From assembly GCA_050251735.1 (NCBI GenBank), contig JBFWMF010000015.1, forward strand, positions 20,161 to 84,160: a stretch of DNA of 64,000 bases, written 5' to 3'. Each line of letters opens with the position of its first letter. Position 1 is the first letter of the stretch. Both the position numbers and the translations under genes were made by a program. This DNA comes from Desulfitobacterium sp050251735 (GTDB taxonomy: Bacteria; Bacillota; Desulfitobacteriia; Desulfitobacteriales; Desulfitobacteriaceae). The notes beneath the pieces were generated by a model that had not been told where the DNA came from, made no database searches, and saw only the letters and a program-made list of their open reading frames with translations. Positions 53,383 through 63,916 of the stretch are shown piece after piece.

Positions 53383-53450
53383 AAATTTTGAGGCGATTTC
53401 GCTACAGTCGTCCATTAGGAACACCTAGTTCTCTTTTCGGCAGTTTTATT

Positions 53451-53774
53451 CTAGTCCTCTTCCCCTAGCCAAGCACAGCGAGCATTCGAAACTTCCAAAA
53501 GGCGGAAGTTCCCGAAACCAATGGAGCCTAGTTTCATGGGCTCAGTATGATTGCGTAGCCTAATTCTGGGATCGAGGTGAACCGTAATCTGATCGACTTG
53601 ATGCCTAATATATTCTGGATCATTGGGTGAACCCCCTCGAACTGAGGGGACATGGCTGTCTAGATCCATGCCTGAACATTTTCAGCCACCGTCTATAACA
53701 CAATGAATAGTGACTTGGCAATTGTATTTTTCATGAATAAAAAGCTTGGTTTTTTCCGTAATGACAATGTTCAT
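53451..53774 (-). CDS. Selenoprotein of the CC/Se-motif family (in-frame UGA = Sec31)
   Basis: 107 residues when UGA 53684-53682 is read as selenocysteine. ATG 53774 has AAGGAG eight bases upstream and a promoter with operator before it. The translation starts MNIVITEKTKLFIHEK, has Cys25, then GG-Sec31-Lys-Cys33-SG, and runs on through VPSVRGGSPND, QITVHLDPRIRLR to NARCAWLGEED. It aligns without gaps around the active site with the paralog at 49153, where residue 31 is Cys. A hairpin 9 bases after UGA is a good SECIS candidate. A gene finder would wrongly start it at Met36 (53669). Confidence 0.87.
53649..53672 (-). promoter_or_regulatory. SECIS-like hairpin
   Basis: GGCATGG and CCATGTC pair (seven pairs, one G-U) around a 10-base loop ATCTAGACAG. 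It starts nine bases after the UGA codon, the distance at which bacterial SECIS elements bind SelB. It lies inside the coding sequence, as is usual in bacteria. Confidence 0.65.
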
Positions 53775-53799
53775 GGCGGATTCTCCTTTATCTCTACTT

Positions 53800-53848
53800 G
53801 TGGATATATGTTCATGTGTAGTTTACCATTTAGTTATTTGCTTTGCAA
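53800..53848 (-). promoter_or_regulatory. Promoter and ArsR-type operator of the selenoprotein gene
   Basis: Minus strand: TTGCAA (53848-53843), 17 bases, extended -10 TGGTAAACT with TAAACT at 53825-53820, then the operator ATGAACATATATCCAC (minus strand, 53815-53800). One half-site is perfect (ATGAACATAT), the other degenerate. Confidence 0.7.
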
Positions 53849-53856
53849 TAATTTAA

Positions 53857-54430
53857 TGGAATATCGGCTTTTGAAGGGCAAACTCGAAGGGAGCCATCGC
53901 CGTAGTTAATCCACCACCTATGTATACATGGATCCATAGACATCCTTTTCTCCATCCCTCTTAACTGCCGGTATAAAGGCCATGTCATTTATTTGGGCAA
54001 TGCCTGCTGTCCACATCGGCCAAAATCGATTTTTTATACTTCCTTGGTAGATTAAAAAATTCTCTGTTGCCCTGAAAATAATCAGAAACCTCTTTTACAA
54101 TTCGCCAGGTATCCAGCGTGGGGATCAAGCCCAGCAAGTGGATTCCCCATATTTGTTCGAGGGCAGTCCCCTTCAGCCCCAATCGCAGTCAGTTGAGCTT
54201 CCTTCAAAATCTCCATCGCTCCAGGGATGATTTCTATCGTAAGCTAATGAAGTTGAAAGGATCGACGAGTTGTCAAATCTTGAGCACCTCGGCCATATCT
54301 TTAGATATCTTTGCTAAGACACGGGCTTGGATCAGAATTCAGGATTCCACTGGGGATTTTAATAGCATCAAAAAATACCCCAAAGGGAAAGGATACTATC
54401 AAATAATCGTTTATATTGATACAACCATTT
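53857..54430 (-). pseudogene. Decayed nitrite/sulfite reductase gene (N-terminal half)
   Basis: Across several frames and stop codons the minus strand reads IKIPSGILNS, RGAQDLTTRRSFQLH, MEILKEAQLTAIGAEGDCPR, WRIVKEVSDYFQGNREFFNL followed by PRKYKKSI, QINDMAFIPAVK and TTAMAPFEFALQKPIF. These are in the right order for the ferredoxin-dependent-type half domains of the nitrite/sulfite reductase family. At least five lesions; the siroheme/iron-sulfur C-terminal half is gone. The selenoprotein promoter abuts its end. Confidence 0.7.
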
Positions 54431-54525
54431 AGGAGTTCATCACCGACGCCTATTTCACGATTCTTCGCTGTAATTGCACATCGCTGTAAGGGCAAGGGGA
54501 GTAGGAACGGGAACGTCCGGCAGTA

Positions 54526-54678
54526 CTATAAATCAGTTGGTACACTTCCCTTAGAATCTATAATAGATTTAATATATAGTAATTCCTTCTCAATACTGCG
54601 TTGACGTTTAGACACAGTAAAGGCATAGAAGAAAATAATAAACCAAATGGCTGAATAGGCAGCAAATAAATAACTCAT
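54526..54678 (-). CDS. ccmD: CcmD-like small membrane protein
   Basis: 50 residues, ATG 54678 with GGGGAGATAGATT upstream, directly after ccmC. One membrane helix (SYLFAAYSAIWFIIFFYAF) and a charged end KRQRSIEKELLYIKS, as in CcmD, which helps release heme-loaded CcmE from CcmABC. Short and easily missed. Confidence 0.8.
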   Translation of the reverse strand: MSYLFAAYSAIWFIIFFYAFTVSKRQRSIEKELLYIKSIIDSKGSVPTDL

Positions 54679-54681
54679 AAT

Positions 54682-55353
54682 CTATCTCCCCTCTCTGATC
54701 TTTTCCTTTAGCATAGCGAGTTCGGATTGCATTTTAACAACAAACATAGTATTGGCTAATAAAAAGAAATAAAGAAATGTAAATGCAACTACGCAAACCA
54801 AGAGAGTAACCACCATCTTTGAAGACATTGCAAAACCGGAACTACTTACGACTACTGGATGGATCGTTCTCCACCATCGTATCGAGAACCAGACGATAGG
54901 CACATCTATAAAACCTACCATTCCAAAGATTGCTGCTATTCGAGCTTTTTTCTCTGGCTCAATAATTGAAGAGCGGACCATAAAGTATGCAATATAAATG
55001 AAAAACAAAACTAAGGTTGTTGTAAGTCGAGGATCCCAAGTCCACCATGCATTCCAGGCAGCTCTTCCCCAGATAGGCCCTGTAATCAGGACGATAGCCG
55101 TAAACATGATACCTATTTCTGCCGAAGCAGCACCAACAGCATCCCACCTCTCGTTCCTAGTCCTGAGATATAATACCCCTGCAACAAAAACCACGAAAAA
55201 AGCAAAGAAGCCTATCCATGCTGATGCTACATGAAAATAGAAGATCTTTTGAACTGGGCCCATAATTCGCTCATTGGGTACCCACACAAACACAAGATAT
55301 GTAGCTATTAGGACCGTTATAAAAGTTAGCCAGGCTAATACTTTTTTTACCAT
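54682..55353 (-). CDS. ccmC: Heme exporter protein CcmC
   Basis: 223 residues from ATG 55353 (GGAGGTGTGAA upstream). Six membrane helices and the tryptophan-rich heme-handling loop WGRAAWNAWWTWDPR; histidines in IFYFHVASAW and WRTIHPVV would ligate heme. CcmC loads heme on CcmE outside the membrane. Confidence 0.9.
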   Translation of the reverse strand: MVKKVLAWLTFITVLIATYLVFVWVPNERIMGPVQKIFYFHVASAWIGFFAFFVVFVAGVLYLRTRNERWDAVGAASAEIGIMFTAIVLITGPIWGRAAWNAWWTWDPRLTTTLVLFFIYIAYFMVRSSIIEPEKKARIAAIFGMVGFIDVPIVWFSIRWWRTIHPVVVSSSGFAMSSKMVVTLLVCVVAFTFLYFFLLANTMFVVKMQSELAMLKEKIREGR

Positions 55354-55354
55354 T

Positions 55355-56047
55355 TCACACCTCCAACAAATAGTCAAATAGTATCCAAGGAACTGCCGTA
55401 AAGATAGCTCCAAATGCCAACAGAACTTTTAACCAATTGGAGACGTCGAACCAGGTACCGCCACTGAGTATCACACCTGTTCCTTGGACTGCAGCGATTA
55501 GCACAGGTACAATTAGAGGGAATAAGATAATCGGAAGTAAAATTTCACTGTTTCTCGTATTAATTGCTAACGCCGATAAAAATGTCCCGATGGAAATAAA
55601 CCCCCAGGTCCCCAGTATGATAATTAGACCCAAAAAAAGGGGCGAACCCTTGAACTTGTAATCAAACAAGATAAACATCATTGGGACAGTTATGACCTCG
55701 ACAATGAACATAAATATAAAGTTCGATATAGACTTAGCTAAATAGATAACCCCTCTATCTAACGTACATAAAGTTAGCCCTGTTAGACAATCATTAGTTT
55801 TCTCCGTGAGAAAGGAGCGATTCAGTCCTGTTATTCCCGCGAAGCTGAACGCAACCCACATAATTCCTGGAAAGACCTGTTTAATAGTATCTAGATTTGG
55901 ATCAAAGGCAAAATTGAAGATGACCATTGTTAGAAGGGAAAACACGAGAATACCACTAATCATTTCCTTAGTTTTTAACTCAGAAAGTAGGTCTTTCCAG
56001 ATCAGCGTTTTAACTTGGTTGAGGTAGTTTATTTTCCCCACCTCCAT
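55355..56047 (-). CDS. ccmB: Heme exporter protein CcmB
   Basis: 230 residues, ATG 56047, overlapping ccmA by 38 bases. Six membrane helices; start LIWKDLLSELKTKEMISG is typical for CcmB. Membrane part of the CcmAB transporter that frees holo-CcmE with ATP. Confidence 0.88.
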   Translation of the reverse strand: MEVGKINYLNQVKTLIWKDLLSELKTKEMISGILVFSLLTMVIFNFAFDPNLDTIKQVFPGIMWVAFSFAGITGLNRSFLTEKTNDCLTGLTLCTLDRGVIYLAKSISNFIFMFIVEVITVPMMFILFDYKFKGSPLFLGLIIILGTWGFISIGTFLSALAINTRNSEILLPIILFPLIVPVLIAAVQGTGVILSGGTWFDVSNWLKVLLAFGAIFTAVPWILFDYLLEV

Positions 56048-56738
56048 TTGAAATGCAAAGCTTTTGAACTTCCTCTTTATTCAAACCTTCGGTCGTTCCT
56101 TGGTACACTATCCGACCCCGAGACACAACAATTGCCCTATTCGCTAGGAGCAAGCCCTCTTCTATATTGTGGGTAATCATGATTATCGTGCCGCCTGCCG
56201 AATTAAACTTCGTCATGATATGGTTAAACGTATCAATAGCCTGTTGATCCAACCCAGTGTGTGGCTCATCAAGGAATAGAATCTCAGGGCTATGAATCAT
56301 AGCCCTGGCAATTGCTAGACGCTGTTGCATTCCCCTAGAATAACTTTGGATTCGTTCATTCAACGCAAGTTCCAAACCAACCTCTTTTAGGACACTGTAA
56401 ATGCGCTCTTCAAGGTGACTTACCCCATACATTCGACCGTAAAATTGAAGATTTTCATAAGCAGTCAACTGTTCATATAAAAAGGTGTCATGGGATATTA
56501 CACCCAAGTGCTTGCCAATAGCCCCACCAGCAGTTGTCGCATCGACCCCATGAAAGAATACTTTGCCACTCGTAGGCTTCATAACTAGGGAAAGAATCTT
56601 TAATAGTGTGCTTTTCCCTGCACCATTCTCTCCGAGAATACAAATAAAATCTCCCTTATTCACTTTCAAATCCACATTAAAAAGGATGGTTTTAGTGCCA
56701 TATTTTTTTGAAATATTTTCCGCTACGAGCATATCCAT
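56010..56738 (-). CDS. ccmA: Heme ABC transporter ATP-binding protein CcmA
   Basis: 242 residues. Walker A GENGAGKST, signature SYSRGMQQRLAIAR, Walker B EILFLDEPHTGLD and the H-loop ITHN. Followed by ccmB and ccmC, so the CcmA assignment is safe among ABC proteins. Confidence 0.9.
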   Translation of the reverse strand: MDMLVAENISKKYGTKTILFNVDLKVNKGDFICILGENGAGKSTLLKILSLVMKPTSGKVFFHGVDATTAGGAIGKHLGVISHDTFLYEQLTAYENLQFYGRMYGVSHLEERIYSVLKEVGLELALNERIQSYSRGMQQRLAIARAMIHSPEILFLDEPHTGLDQQAIDTFNHIMTKFNSAGGTIIMITHNIEEGLLLANRAIVVSRGRIVYQGTTEGLNKEEVQKLCISNGGGENKLPQPS

Positions 56739-56742
56739 CCCT

Positions 56743-57249
56743 CTATCCTTGTTTGCTCATCTGCTCGATTTCTCTGATCTTTTCTTGAGTCTTCGAGAGG
56801 TTTTCCTCATACGATTTCAGAAAACGTTTGTAATCTGTTTCAGCAATCCCACCTGAACGGTATTTGAGGTCAACTTCTTGAAACCTCTTAGTTAAGCGCT
56901 CTTCTCGTTTCTTAAGCTCACTTAGGTATTGTTTTAATTGATCAGTAGGATTTCCCTTGGCTTCACGACGCTTTTTTCTTATATGTATTGAGGTGAATAC
57001 TCCTCCGCTAACCAAGAATGTCAACAACATCGTCGTCCAGAGGTGCGGATTTTGCTCACTTAAAGGAGACGTTTCCCATCTCTGGATATGTCCTGGACTA
57101 TGAAAACCAACGTCTGGAGGAGTATACTCATTAATTTCTCTAATAGATACCTGATTCACTTGATTTGGGTTAGCTACTGCGGCTGTTGAACTTCCTAGCA
57201 CTACCGCCAGAATAAGCAATAGCGTAAACAAAGGCCTTCTAGCTCTCAC
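56743..57249 (-). CDS. Anchored ccm-associated protein with helical hairpin
   Basis: 168 residues. Signal peptide (1-26), short outer part, membrane helix (about 71-90, LWTTMLLTFLVSGGVFTSI), then a basic and long helical cytoplasmic part with LKKREERLTKRFQEVDLKYR and GGIAETDYKRFLKSYEENL. The latter resembles a SHOCT-like hairpin and recurs in two further proteins of the operon (57681, 60476). Possible scaffold of the maturation complex. Confidence 0.65.
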   Translation of the reverse strand: MRARRPLFTLLLILAVVLGSSTAAVANPNQVNQVSIREINEYTPPDVGFHSPGHIQRWETSPLSEQNPHLWTTMLLTFLVSGGVFTSIHIRKKRREAKGNPTDQLKQYLSELKKREERLTKRFQEVDLKYRSGGIAETDYKRFLKSYEENLSKTQEKIREIEQMSKQG

Positions 57250-57267
57250 TTCGCACCTTCATTCCCT

Positions 57268-57669
57268 TTATGATTTAGTCTCTTCTTCGTATTTTGACGG
57301 ACATTTAACCAGAACCTTATCCGCCTTAAACTTGTTATTCTCATCGAATCTTCCTTCAACAATTACGGGGTAGCCAGAATCAAAGTTATCTGGCTTCGCA
57401 TCAGCATACTCGACGCTTATGACGTTTTTATCATCGGTTAAATCAAAGGTCAATAAGGGTAGAGTGCTGTCATATTTTACTGATGAACTGACGACTACAG
57501 CCTCTAACTGAATGAACCTGTCCCTTTTATCGTCAGTAGCGGATAAGGCCTCTTCAATCGTGAGATACTCCCCTACGCCTCCACTAGCCCTAAATCCCTG
57601 GATGAACAGAAATGCCACTGCTATTAAGACGGTGCTGACTGCAATAAGCATTTTTATCTTTTTATTCAT
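57268..57669 (-). CDS. ccmE: Heme chaperone CcmE, C-x3-Y variant
   Basis: 133 residues: N-terminal anchor (8-24) and an OB-fold domain with VEGRFDENNKFKADKVLVKC. The heme-binding motif is Cys123-Pro-Ser-Lys-Tyr127 in place of the usual His-x3-Tyr. This C-x3-Y type is known from Desulfovibrio and archaea. The flanking ccm genes confirm the identity. Confidence 0.88.
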   Translation of the reverse strand: MNKKIKMLIAVSTVLIAVAFLFIQGFRASGGVGEYLTIEEALSATDDKRDRFIQLEAVVVSSSVKYDSTLPLLTFDLTDDKNVISVEYADAKPDNFDSGYPVIVEGRFDENNKFKADKVLVKCPSKYEEETKS

Positions 57670-57680
57670 AGTCAGGCCCC

Positions 57681-57995
57681 CTAATCCTTTTTCCTTTTCC
57701 TATGCTTCATAATCTCCTGCTCTATATCCCGATCAAGCGCTTGATCCTCTTCATCAAGCAGATCAAGGGCCTGCAACTGATACTTGCTTTTTAATTCTTC
57801 ATAATCCTCTCTCTCGAGTTTATGCATATTATATTCAAATTCAATTTCTCCTAAGGCTGTAAAAACAGTTTCTTTGGGATTATTACTTAAACTATCTAAG
57901 GCTTGCTCGTTACTTTGCCTACTTGATTTAAACAAGGGTATACCAATCAAGATCCCAGCAGCAATCGCCATTAACATCTTTATTACCAGTAACAT
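57681..57995 (-). CDS. Small anchored ccm protein (CcmI-like hairpin)
   Basis: 104 residues. N-terminal membrane helix (2-22), linker, then a helical hairpin with GEIEFEYNMHKLEREDYEEL and a charged end. Similar proteins with the pattern L-x-F/E-Y…K-L-x-x-x-D-Y accompany ccm clusters in Gram-positives and replace CcmI. Role by context only. Confidence 0.6.
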   Translation of the reverse strand: MLLVIKMLMAIAAGILIGIPLFKSSRQSNEQALDSLSNNPKETVFTALGEIEFEYNMHKLEREDYEELKSKYQLQALDLLDEEDQALDRDIEQEIMKHRKRKKD

Positions 57996-58008
57996 GTTAT
58001 CCCCCCCC

Positions 58009-58473
58009 CTACAGGTACTTCAACATCTCTTCATGTATTCGATCCTCATCGACGGAATCCAAAACCTGTTGTTTCTTTTTACGAGGTTTCCGCTTCTGTG
58101 AGTTTTTAACCCAGTTGTTAACGGCATAATATACCAAGAAGGTGCCTCCGAGAAGGGCGACAGGCGGGAGCACCCAAGCTACCAAATTGAAGCCGCTTTT
58201 TTGTGGAAAGGCTAAAATAACCTCCCCATACTCTGCCACATAAGCTTGTATAATCTCGTCCTTCGTTTGTCCGGAAGACAGCCTTTTCTGGATATCTTGT
58301 CGGGCTTTTTCTGCTGTACCATCCTGACAAGCAGCGACTGTCATACGATCATCGAGACAAGCAGGACAAATTAAGCTCTCTTGAATTTCATCATATAACG
58401 CGGCCTTTGCTTGCCCTGGCGAGAAAAAAATGAGTATAACTACTAAGACCATAACTTGTCTAATGCATCTCAT
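58009..58473 (-). CDS. ccmH: Cytochrome c maturation protein CcmH
   Basis: 154 residues with signal peptide. Residues 33-48 contain LICPACLDD with the redox pair CPAC (36-39); DIQKRLSSGQTKDEIIQAYVAEYGEVILAFP is the usual three-helix fold, followed by one membrane helix (about 103-123). It keeps the haem-binding CXXCH cysteines of apocytochromes reduced. Confidence 0.9.
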   Translation of the reverse strand: MRCIRQVMVLVVILIFFSPGQAKAALYDEIQESLICPACLDDRMTVAACQDGTAEKARQDIQKRLSSGQTKDEIIQAYVAEYGEVILAFPQKSGFNLVAWVLPPVALLGGTFLVYYAVNNWVKNSQKRKPRKKKQQVLDSVDEDRIHEEMLKYL

Positions 58474-58476
58474 TGC

Positions 58477-60435
<1,959 letters not shown>

Positions 60436-60475
60436 GTTTTTCCTCCTCGTGAAAATACAATATTCTTTTGGAATT

Positions 60476-61450
60476 TCATTTATAATCTCGTTCAATATCG
60501 GCTAAGATTTCACGATACGTCTCTTCATTGATTTCACCATCTAAAAGCTTTTGCCTCAATTTCCGTTTTTCTTGTGCATATAAACTCTCTATCCTGTCAG
60601 AAGAAATCTGCTCTTGATTCCCCTGGATTGATTTTTTAGGTCTTTGAGTTGGAGTTTCCTTAGCACTTGAAGTGTTAAACGACTTAATAGAAATAAGAAT
60701 AACAAGGACTAGCATTCCAACCATAGGAAGCAATACCGCTGCACTGCTTAAAGAACCATTCTGCTTGACGCTGCTTCCTGCATTCTGAGTAGCGCTTAGA
60801 GGTGTAATTGAAGGCTCAGGATCAGTTTTTATATAAGAAATCTCGACATTTAAATTCTGACCTTTACTTAGTGGTGAGGGATCAATACTATAAATGTTAA
60901 GACCTTCGCTATCCTTCTTAAGAAATTTGCCAGCAGGCTCCATCTTAAACTCCGTAGCCTTCAATGGTTCGAATACATTTACTTGGACTTGACCAATATC
61001 GAAATTTGAGTAGAGGGTATAGGTAAATTTTTTCTGTCCAGTACCGGGTAAAGGGTTAGAATAGTATTCCAAGTGAATAGGATAATTCTCCATAGCTTTA
61101 ATTGGAGTGGTTGGATTCCATACAATTTCATCGTACTCGCCCTTGTCCTCGACTCTAACTTGAATATGAATATCACTTCCTGTGGCCTGTGGAGTGTCCT
61201 CTAAAACAATTGGTTTGGTGATTCCTTTAGGTACAGCAAATCGTACCTCTCCCGTATAATCACTTTGTGAATTATTACTAAATTGAATTCCGTAAATTAT
61301 TAGTACATCAGATTTGTCGTACTCAGGCAATACATGCGCAGATAATTGCATTATTCCAAGGGGTGGAGAATTTTCAGCATACCCAGGGCTGACTGAGAAA
61401 AATAGAAGGAATAAGAGTACCATAAAACTTATTACAAACCTTTTAACCAC
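60476..61450 (-). CDS. Anchored beta-rich ccm-associated protein
   Basis: 324 residues. Signal peptide (1-25), an outer beta-rich domain (VLPEYDKSDVLIIYGIQFSN to SYIKTDPEPS), a membrane helix (about 232-252) and a cytoplasmic end LYAQEKRKLRQKLLDGEINE, a SHOCT-like hairpin. First gene of the ccm operon in transcription order. The outer domain may bind cytochrome or heme factors; no family name. Confidence 0.6.
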   Translation of the reverse strand: MVKRFVISFMVLLFLLFFSVSPGYAENSPPLGIMQLSAHVLPEYDKSDVLIIYGIQFSNNSQSDYTGEVRFAVPKGITKPIVLEDTPQATGSDIHIQVRVEDKGEYDEIVWNPTTPIKAMENYPIHLEYYSNPLPGTGQKKFTYTLYSNFDIGQVQVNVFEPLKATEFKMEPAGKFLKKDSEGLNIYSIDPSPLSKGQNLNVEISYIKTDPEPSITPLSATQNAGSSVKQNGSLSSAAVLLPMVGMLVLVILISIKSFNTSSAKETPTQRPKKSIQGNQEQISSDRIESLYAQEKRKLRQKLLDGEINEETYREILADIERDYK

Positions 61451-61790
61451 ATATATCCCCCTTGTAAGATAAGTATAGGGTTAAGGTTTCAAAACCAACC
61501 CGAACGTTCCTTGATAACTTACTCCTTAATGTTCAACTGAATTAGTTGACACGCTGGATCTCAATCACTAGATATCATGCTATAATCGTTTCTTCAGAGA
61601 GATAGATGTGCGTTCCTCCTGGATCCCTCTTTTGAGGTCTTATCCGTGAAATAGCGTGTCACTCCACAAGAATGATTCGATGTTTAGCTGGTTGGGTCAC
61701 TACTTTAGTGCTACCCGTTTCAAATGCAAGGTTGTTTGACATTCTTTTTTAGTGGATGCTCTGATTCATTGTTTGAAAGGTTGTGTTCTC
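61451..61790. other. Non-coding left end of the second IS110
   Basis: About 340 bases between the ccm operon start and the transposase. No supported gene. The right 250 bases are the likely IS110 left end, where this group carries its bridge RNA; the operon promoter must lie in the left part, but I see no clear boxes. Confidence 0.45.
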
Positions 61791-63089
61791 TTGTCTCAGT
61801 TTCTTAACGATTTCGTGGTCGGAATCGATGTTTCCTCTGAATTCTCTATTGTTGCTATGCTAGCACCCACCGGGGAACTTATCCGTAAACCGTTTAGGAT
61901 CGATCACAATCCTGCCGGCTTTCATAAACTGCTCGATATTCTTAAAAAAGAAGAAGAGCGGTTAAATCGAAAGCCCATCTACTTCGTAGAATCTACGGGT
62001 ATCTTTCATTTACCACTCTTCTTCTTCTTGAAATCCAATGACCTCAAAGGTTTTGTGATTAACCCTTTGTGTGTCCATTCTACCAAGAATTTCGATTTAA
62101 GAAAAGTGAAAAATGATAATAAAGATTCTGAAGCCATCGCTAGGCTGGCTAAATACCAAGATATTAAGGTTTCCATAGTTCCTGAACCACAAATCCTTGC
62201 TCTTCGTATGATGACGCGCGAGTATTACGCCGTTTCAGATATGCTCACCGAGATGAAGAACAGGCTTTGTACGGATCTCTACTTGCTTTTCCCTGGATTC
62301 CTTGACGTGTTCTCTGGACCCTTTGGGAAAACGGCTTTAGCGGTTCTGAAGAGCTATCCTTCACCTAGGGCTATTCGTGATGCCGACACAAACGTCCTCA
62401 CCCTATTGATCGCTAAAACCAGCCGTAAGAGCTCTGAGTGGGCCTCTAACAAGGTGGCTCTGCTTTGCGACTGTGCTCAGCTTGCTTCTTCTATGCCCAG
62501 TGAATTCTCATTGCTTGATACTAAAATTAAGTTTCATATCGATGGGATAGAACACATGCAGGCAAGCTTAAATGGCATTGAGGCACAAATCCACACGATG
62601 ATTGAGTCTCCTCAATTCCCCGCTAAGGCACGGCGGAATGTTGAGCTTCTTGACGAAATGCCAGGCGTTGGCTTTTTGACGGCTGCTACGCTTATTGCTG
62701 AGATTGGGGACTTCAGTCTTTTCAACTCTCCTAAAGCTCTCACGGCCTTCTTTGGTCTTGATCCCTCGGTCAATCAGTCTGGTAAATTCAATGGAGACCG
62801 CAACAAGATCTCTAAACGTGGTACACGAATTGGGAGAAGGACTCTTTTTACAGTCGCTATGGCCTCCATAAGAACAACTCGCAATGGCAAGGAGATTAAC
62901 CCTGTTCTAAGAGATTTCTACGCTTCAAAATGCGTCAGCAAGAAGAAAAAGGTAGCTCTCGTGGCCGTCATGCATAAACTTCTCCACTACATCTTTGCTG
63001 TTCTTCGTGACCAAAAGCCCTTTGAATTTAGGAGACCTGAAGATCATCAATCTTGGAGAACAACTAAGGTTCAACCTGTAGCAGCTTAA
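61791..63089 (+). CDS. IS110-family transposase (second, different type)
   Basis: 432 residues from TTG 61791 (GAAAGG ten bases upstream); the open frame begins at 61752. RuvC-like part: VVGIDVSSEFSIVAML, FVESTGIFHLPLFFFL, KVKNDNKDSEAIARLAKY; Tnp2 part: DEMPGVGFLTAATLIAEIGD and LDPSVNQSGKFNGDRNKIS. Complete. Only distantly related to the copy at 45543. Confidence 0.9.
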   Translation: MSQFLNDFVVGIDVSSEFSIVAMLAPTGELIRKPFRIDHNPAGFHKLLDILKKEEERLNRKPIYFVESTGIFHLPLFFFLKSNDLKGFVINPLCVHSTKNFDLRKVKNDNKDSEAIARLAKYQDIKVSIVPEPQILALRMMTREYYAVSDMLTEMKNRLCTDLYLLFPGFLDVFSGPFGKTALAVLKSYPSPRAIRDADTNVLTLLIAKTSRKSSEWASNKVALLCDCAQLASSMPSEFSLLDTKIKFHIDGIEHMQASLNGIEAQIHTMIESPQFPAKARRNVELLDEMPGVGFLTAATLIAEIGDFSLFNSPKALTAFFGLDPSVNQSGKFNGDRNKISKRGTRIGRRTLFTVAMASIRTTRNGKEINPVLRDFYASKCVSKKKKVALVAVMHKLLHYIFAVLRDQKPFEFRRPEDHQSWRTTKVQPVAA

Positions 63090-63460
63090 GGCTTAGATCA
63101 GTTAGTTGCTTTAGTCATTGTTCGGATTTTTCAATGGCTTGTTTTGTAATACCCTCCTTTTCGGAACTAACAATTAGAGAATTACTCAATGTAATGCTTG
63201 ACTTTTATTAGCTGGTCTTTAAATAGATTTAGTAGCCCTATTTTACTCCCAAGTTGTAACAAATCTATATCAAAAGTCAAGAAGTCTGTAATAAATTTGT
63301 AACAATTAACGCAAATACGAGCCTAACTTTAGTTCTGAACTGATGTCAATCATATACAAATGGGGTTCGTTTCTTTATAATTAAGGAAGGATTAACTAAT
63401 ACACTTATTTTGATGTTTCTTGTGTGAAATAAGTTAACATATGAATTAGGGTGATAAAAT
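63090..63460. other. Upstream region of the response regulator
   Basis: No gene in about 370 bases. TTGTAACAAAT near 63254 and TTTGTAACAATT near 63296 are similar direct repeats that might bind a regulator. The first part is the IS110 right end. The ribosome site TTAGGGTGAT lies before ATG 63461. Confidence 0.4.
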
Positions 63461-63916
63461 ATGGACAAAAAACAACTCCTCATAGTAGATGATGAAGAAC
63501 ATATTTGTAATCTAGTTAGTCTATACTTGAGCGACGAATTTCATATTACAAAAGTATATGATGGACACACTGCCCTATCGGTGTTCGTAGAGAAAAAATT
63601 CGATTTAATTGTGCTCGATATTATGCTGCCTGGTCTTAATGGTTGGGAGTTGTGCCGAAGAATCCGTATGTTATCCGATACGCCCGTCATCATGTTAACT
63701 GCTAAAGACGACCCACACGATAAAATTCTTGGATTTGACTTAGGCGCGGATGATTATGTCACAAAGCCTTTTAATCCAGGTGAACTTTTGGCTAGAGCCA
63801 AAGCCGTATTACGCCGTTTTAATTCAGCTAGTTCTGAAGAGCTTCAAATCATAAAGTACCCAGGGTTCATCCTTAACCTGAGTTTTGCACTAAAAGTAAT
63901 TAAAAATACCCGCTAG
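63461..63916 (+). pseudogene. OmpR-type response regulator, DNA-binding domain missing
   Basis: 151 residues. The receiver domain is complete: Asp10-Asp11, phosphorylation site Asp53 in VLDIMLPG, Thr80 and Lys102. After the linker ELQIIKYPGFILNLS, where the winged helix should begin, the frame continues nine more codons and stops inside a terminator stem. Full-length relatives have about 225 residues. Either a truncated pseudogene or a stand-alone receiver made by deletion. Confidence 0.7.

Noticed and set aside
53703..53909. 68-codon plus-strand frame across the selenoprotein start
   Set aside because: Antisense to the selenoprotein start, promoter and operator; no ribosome site.
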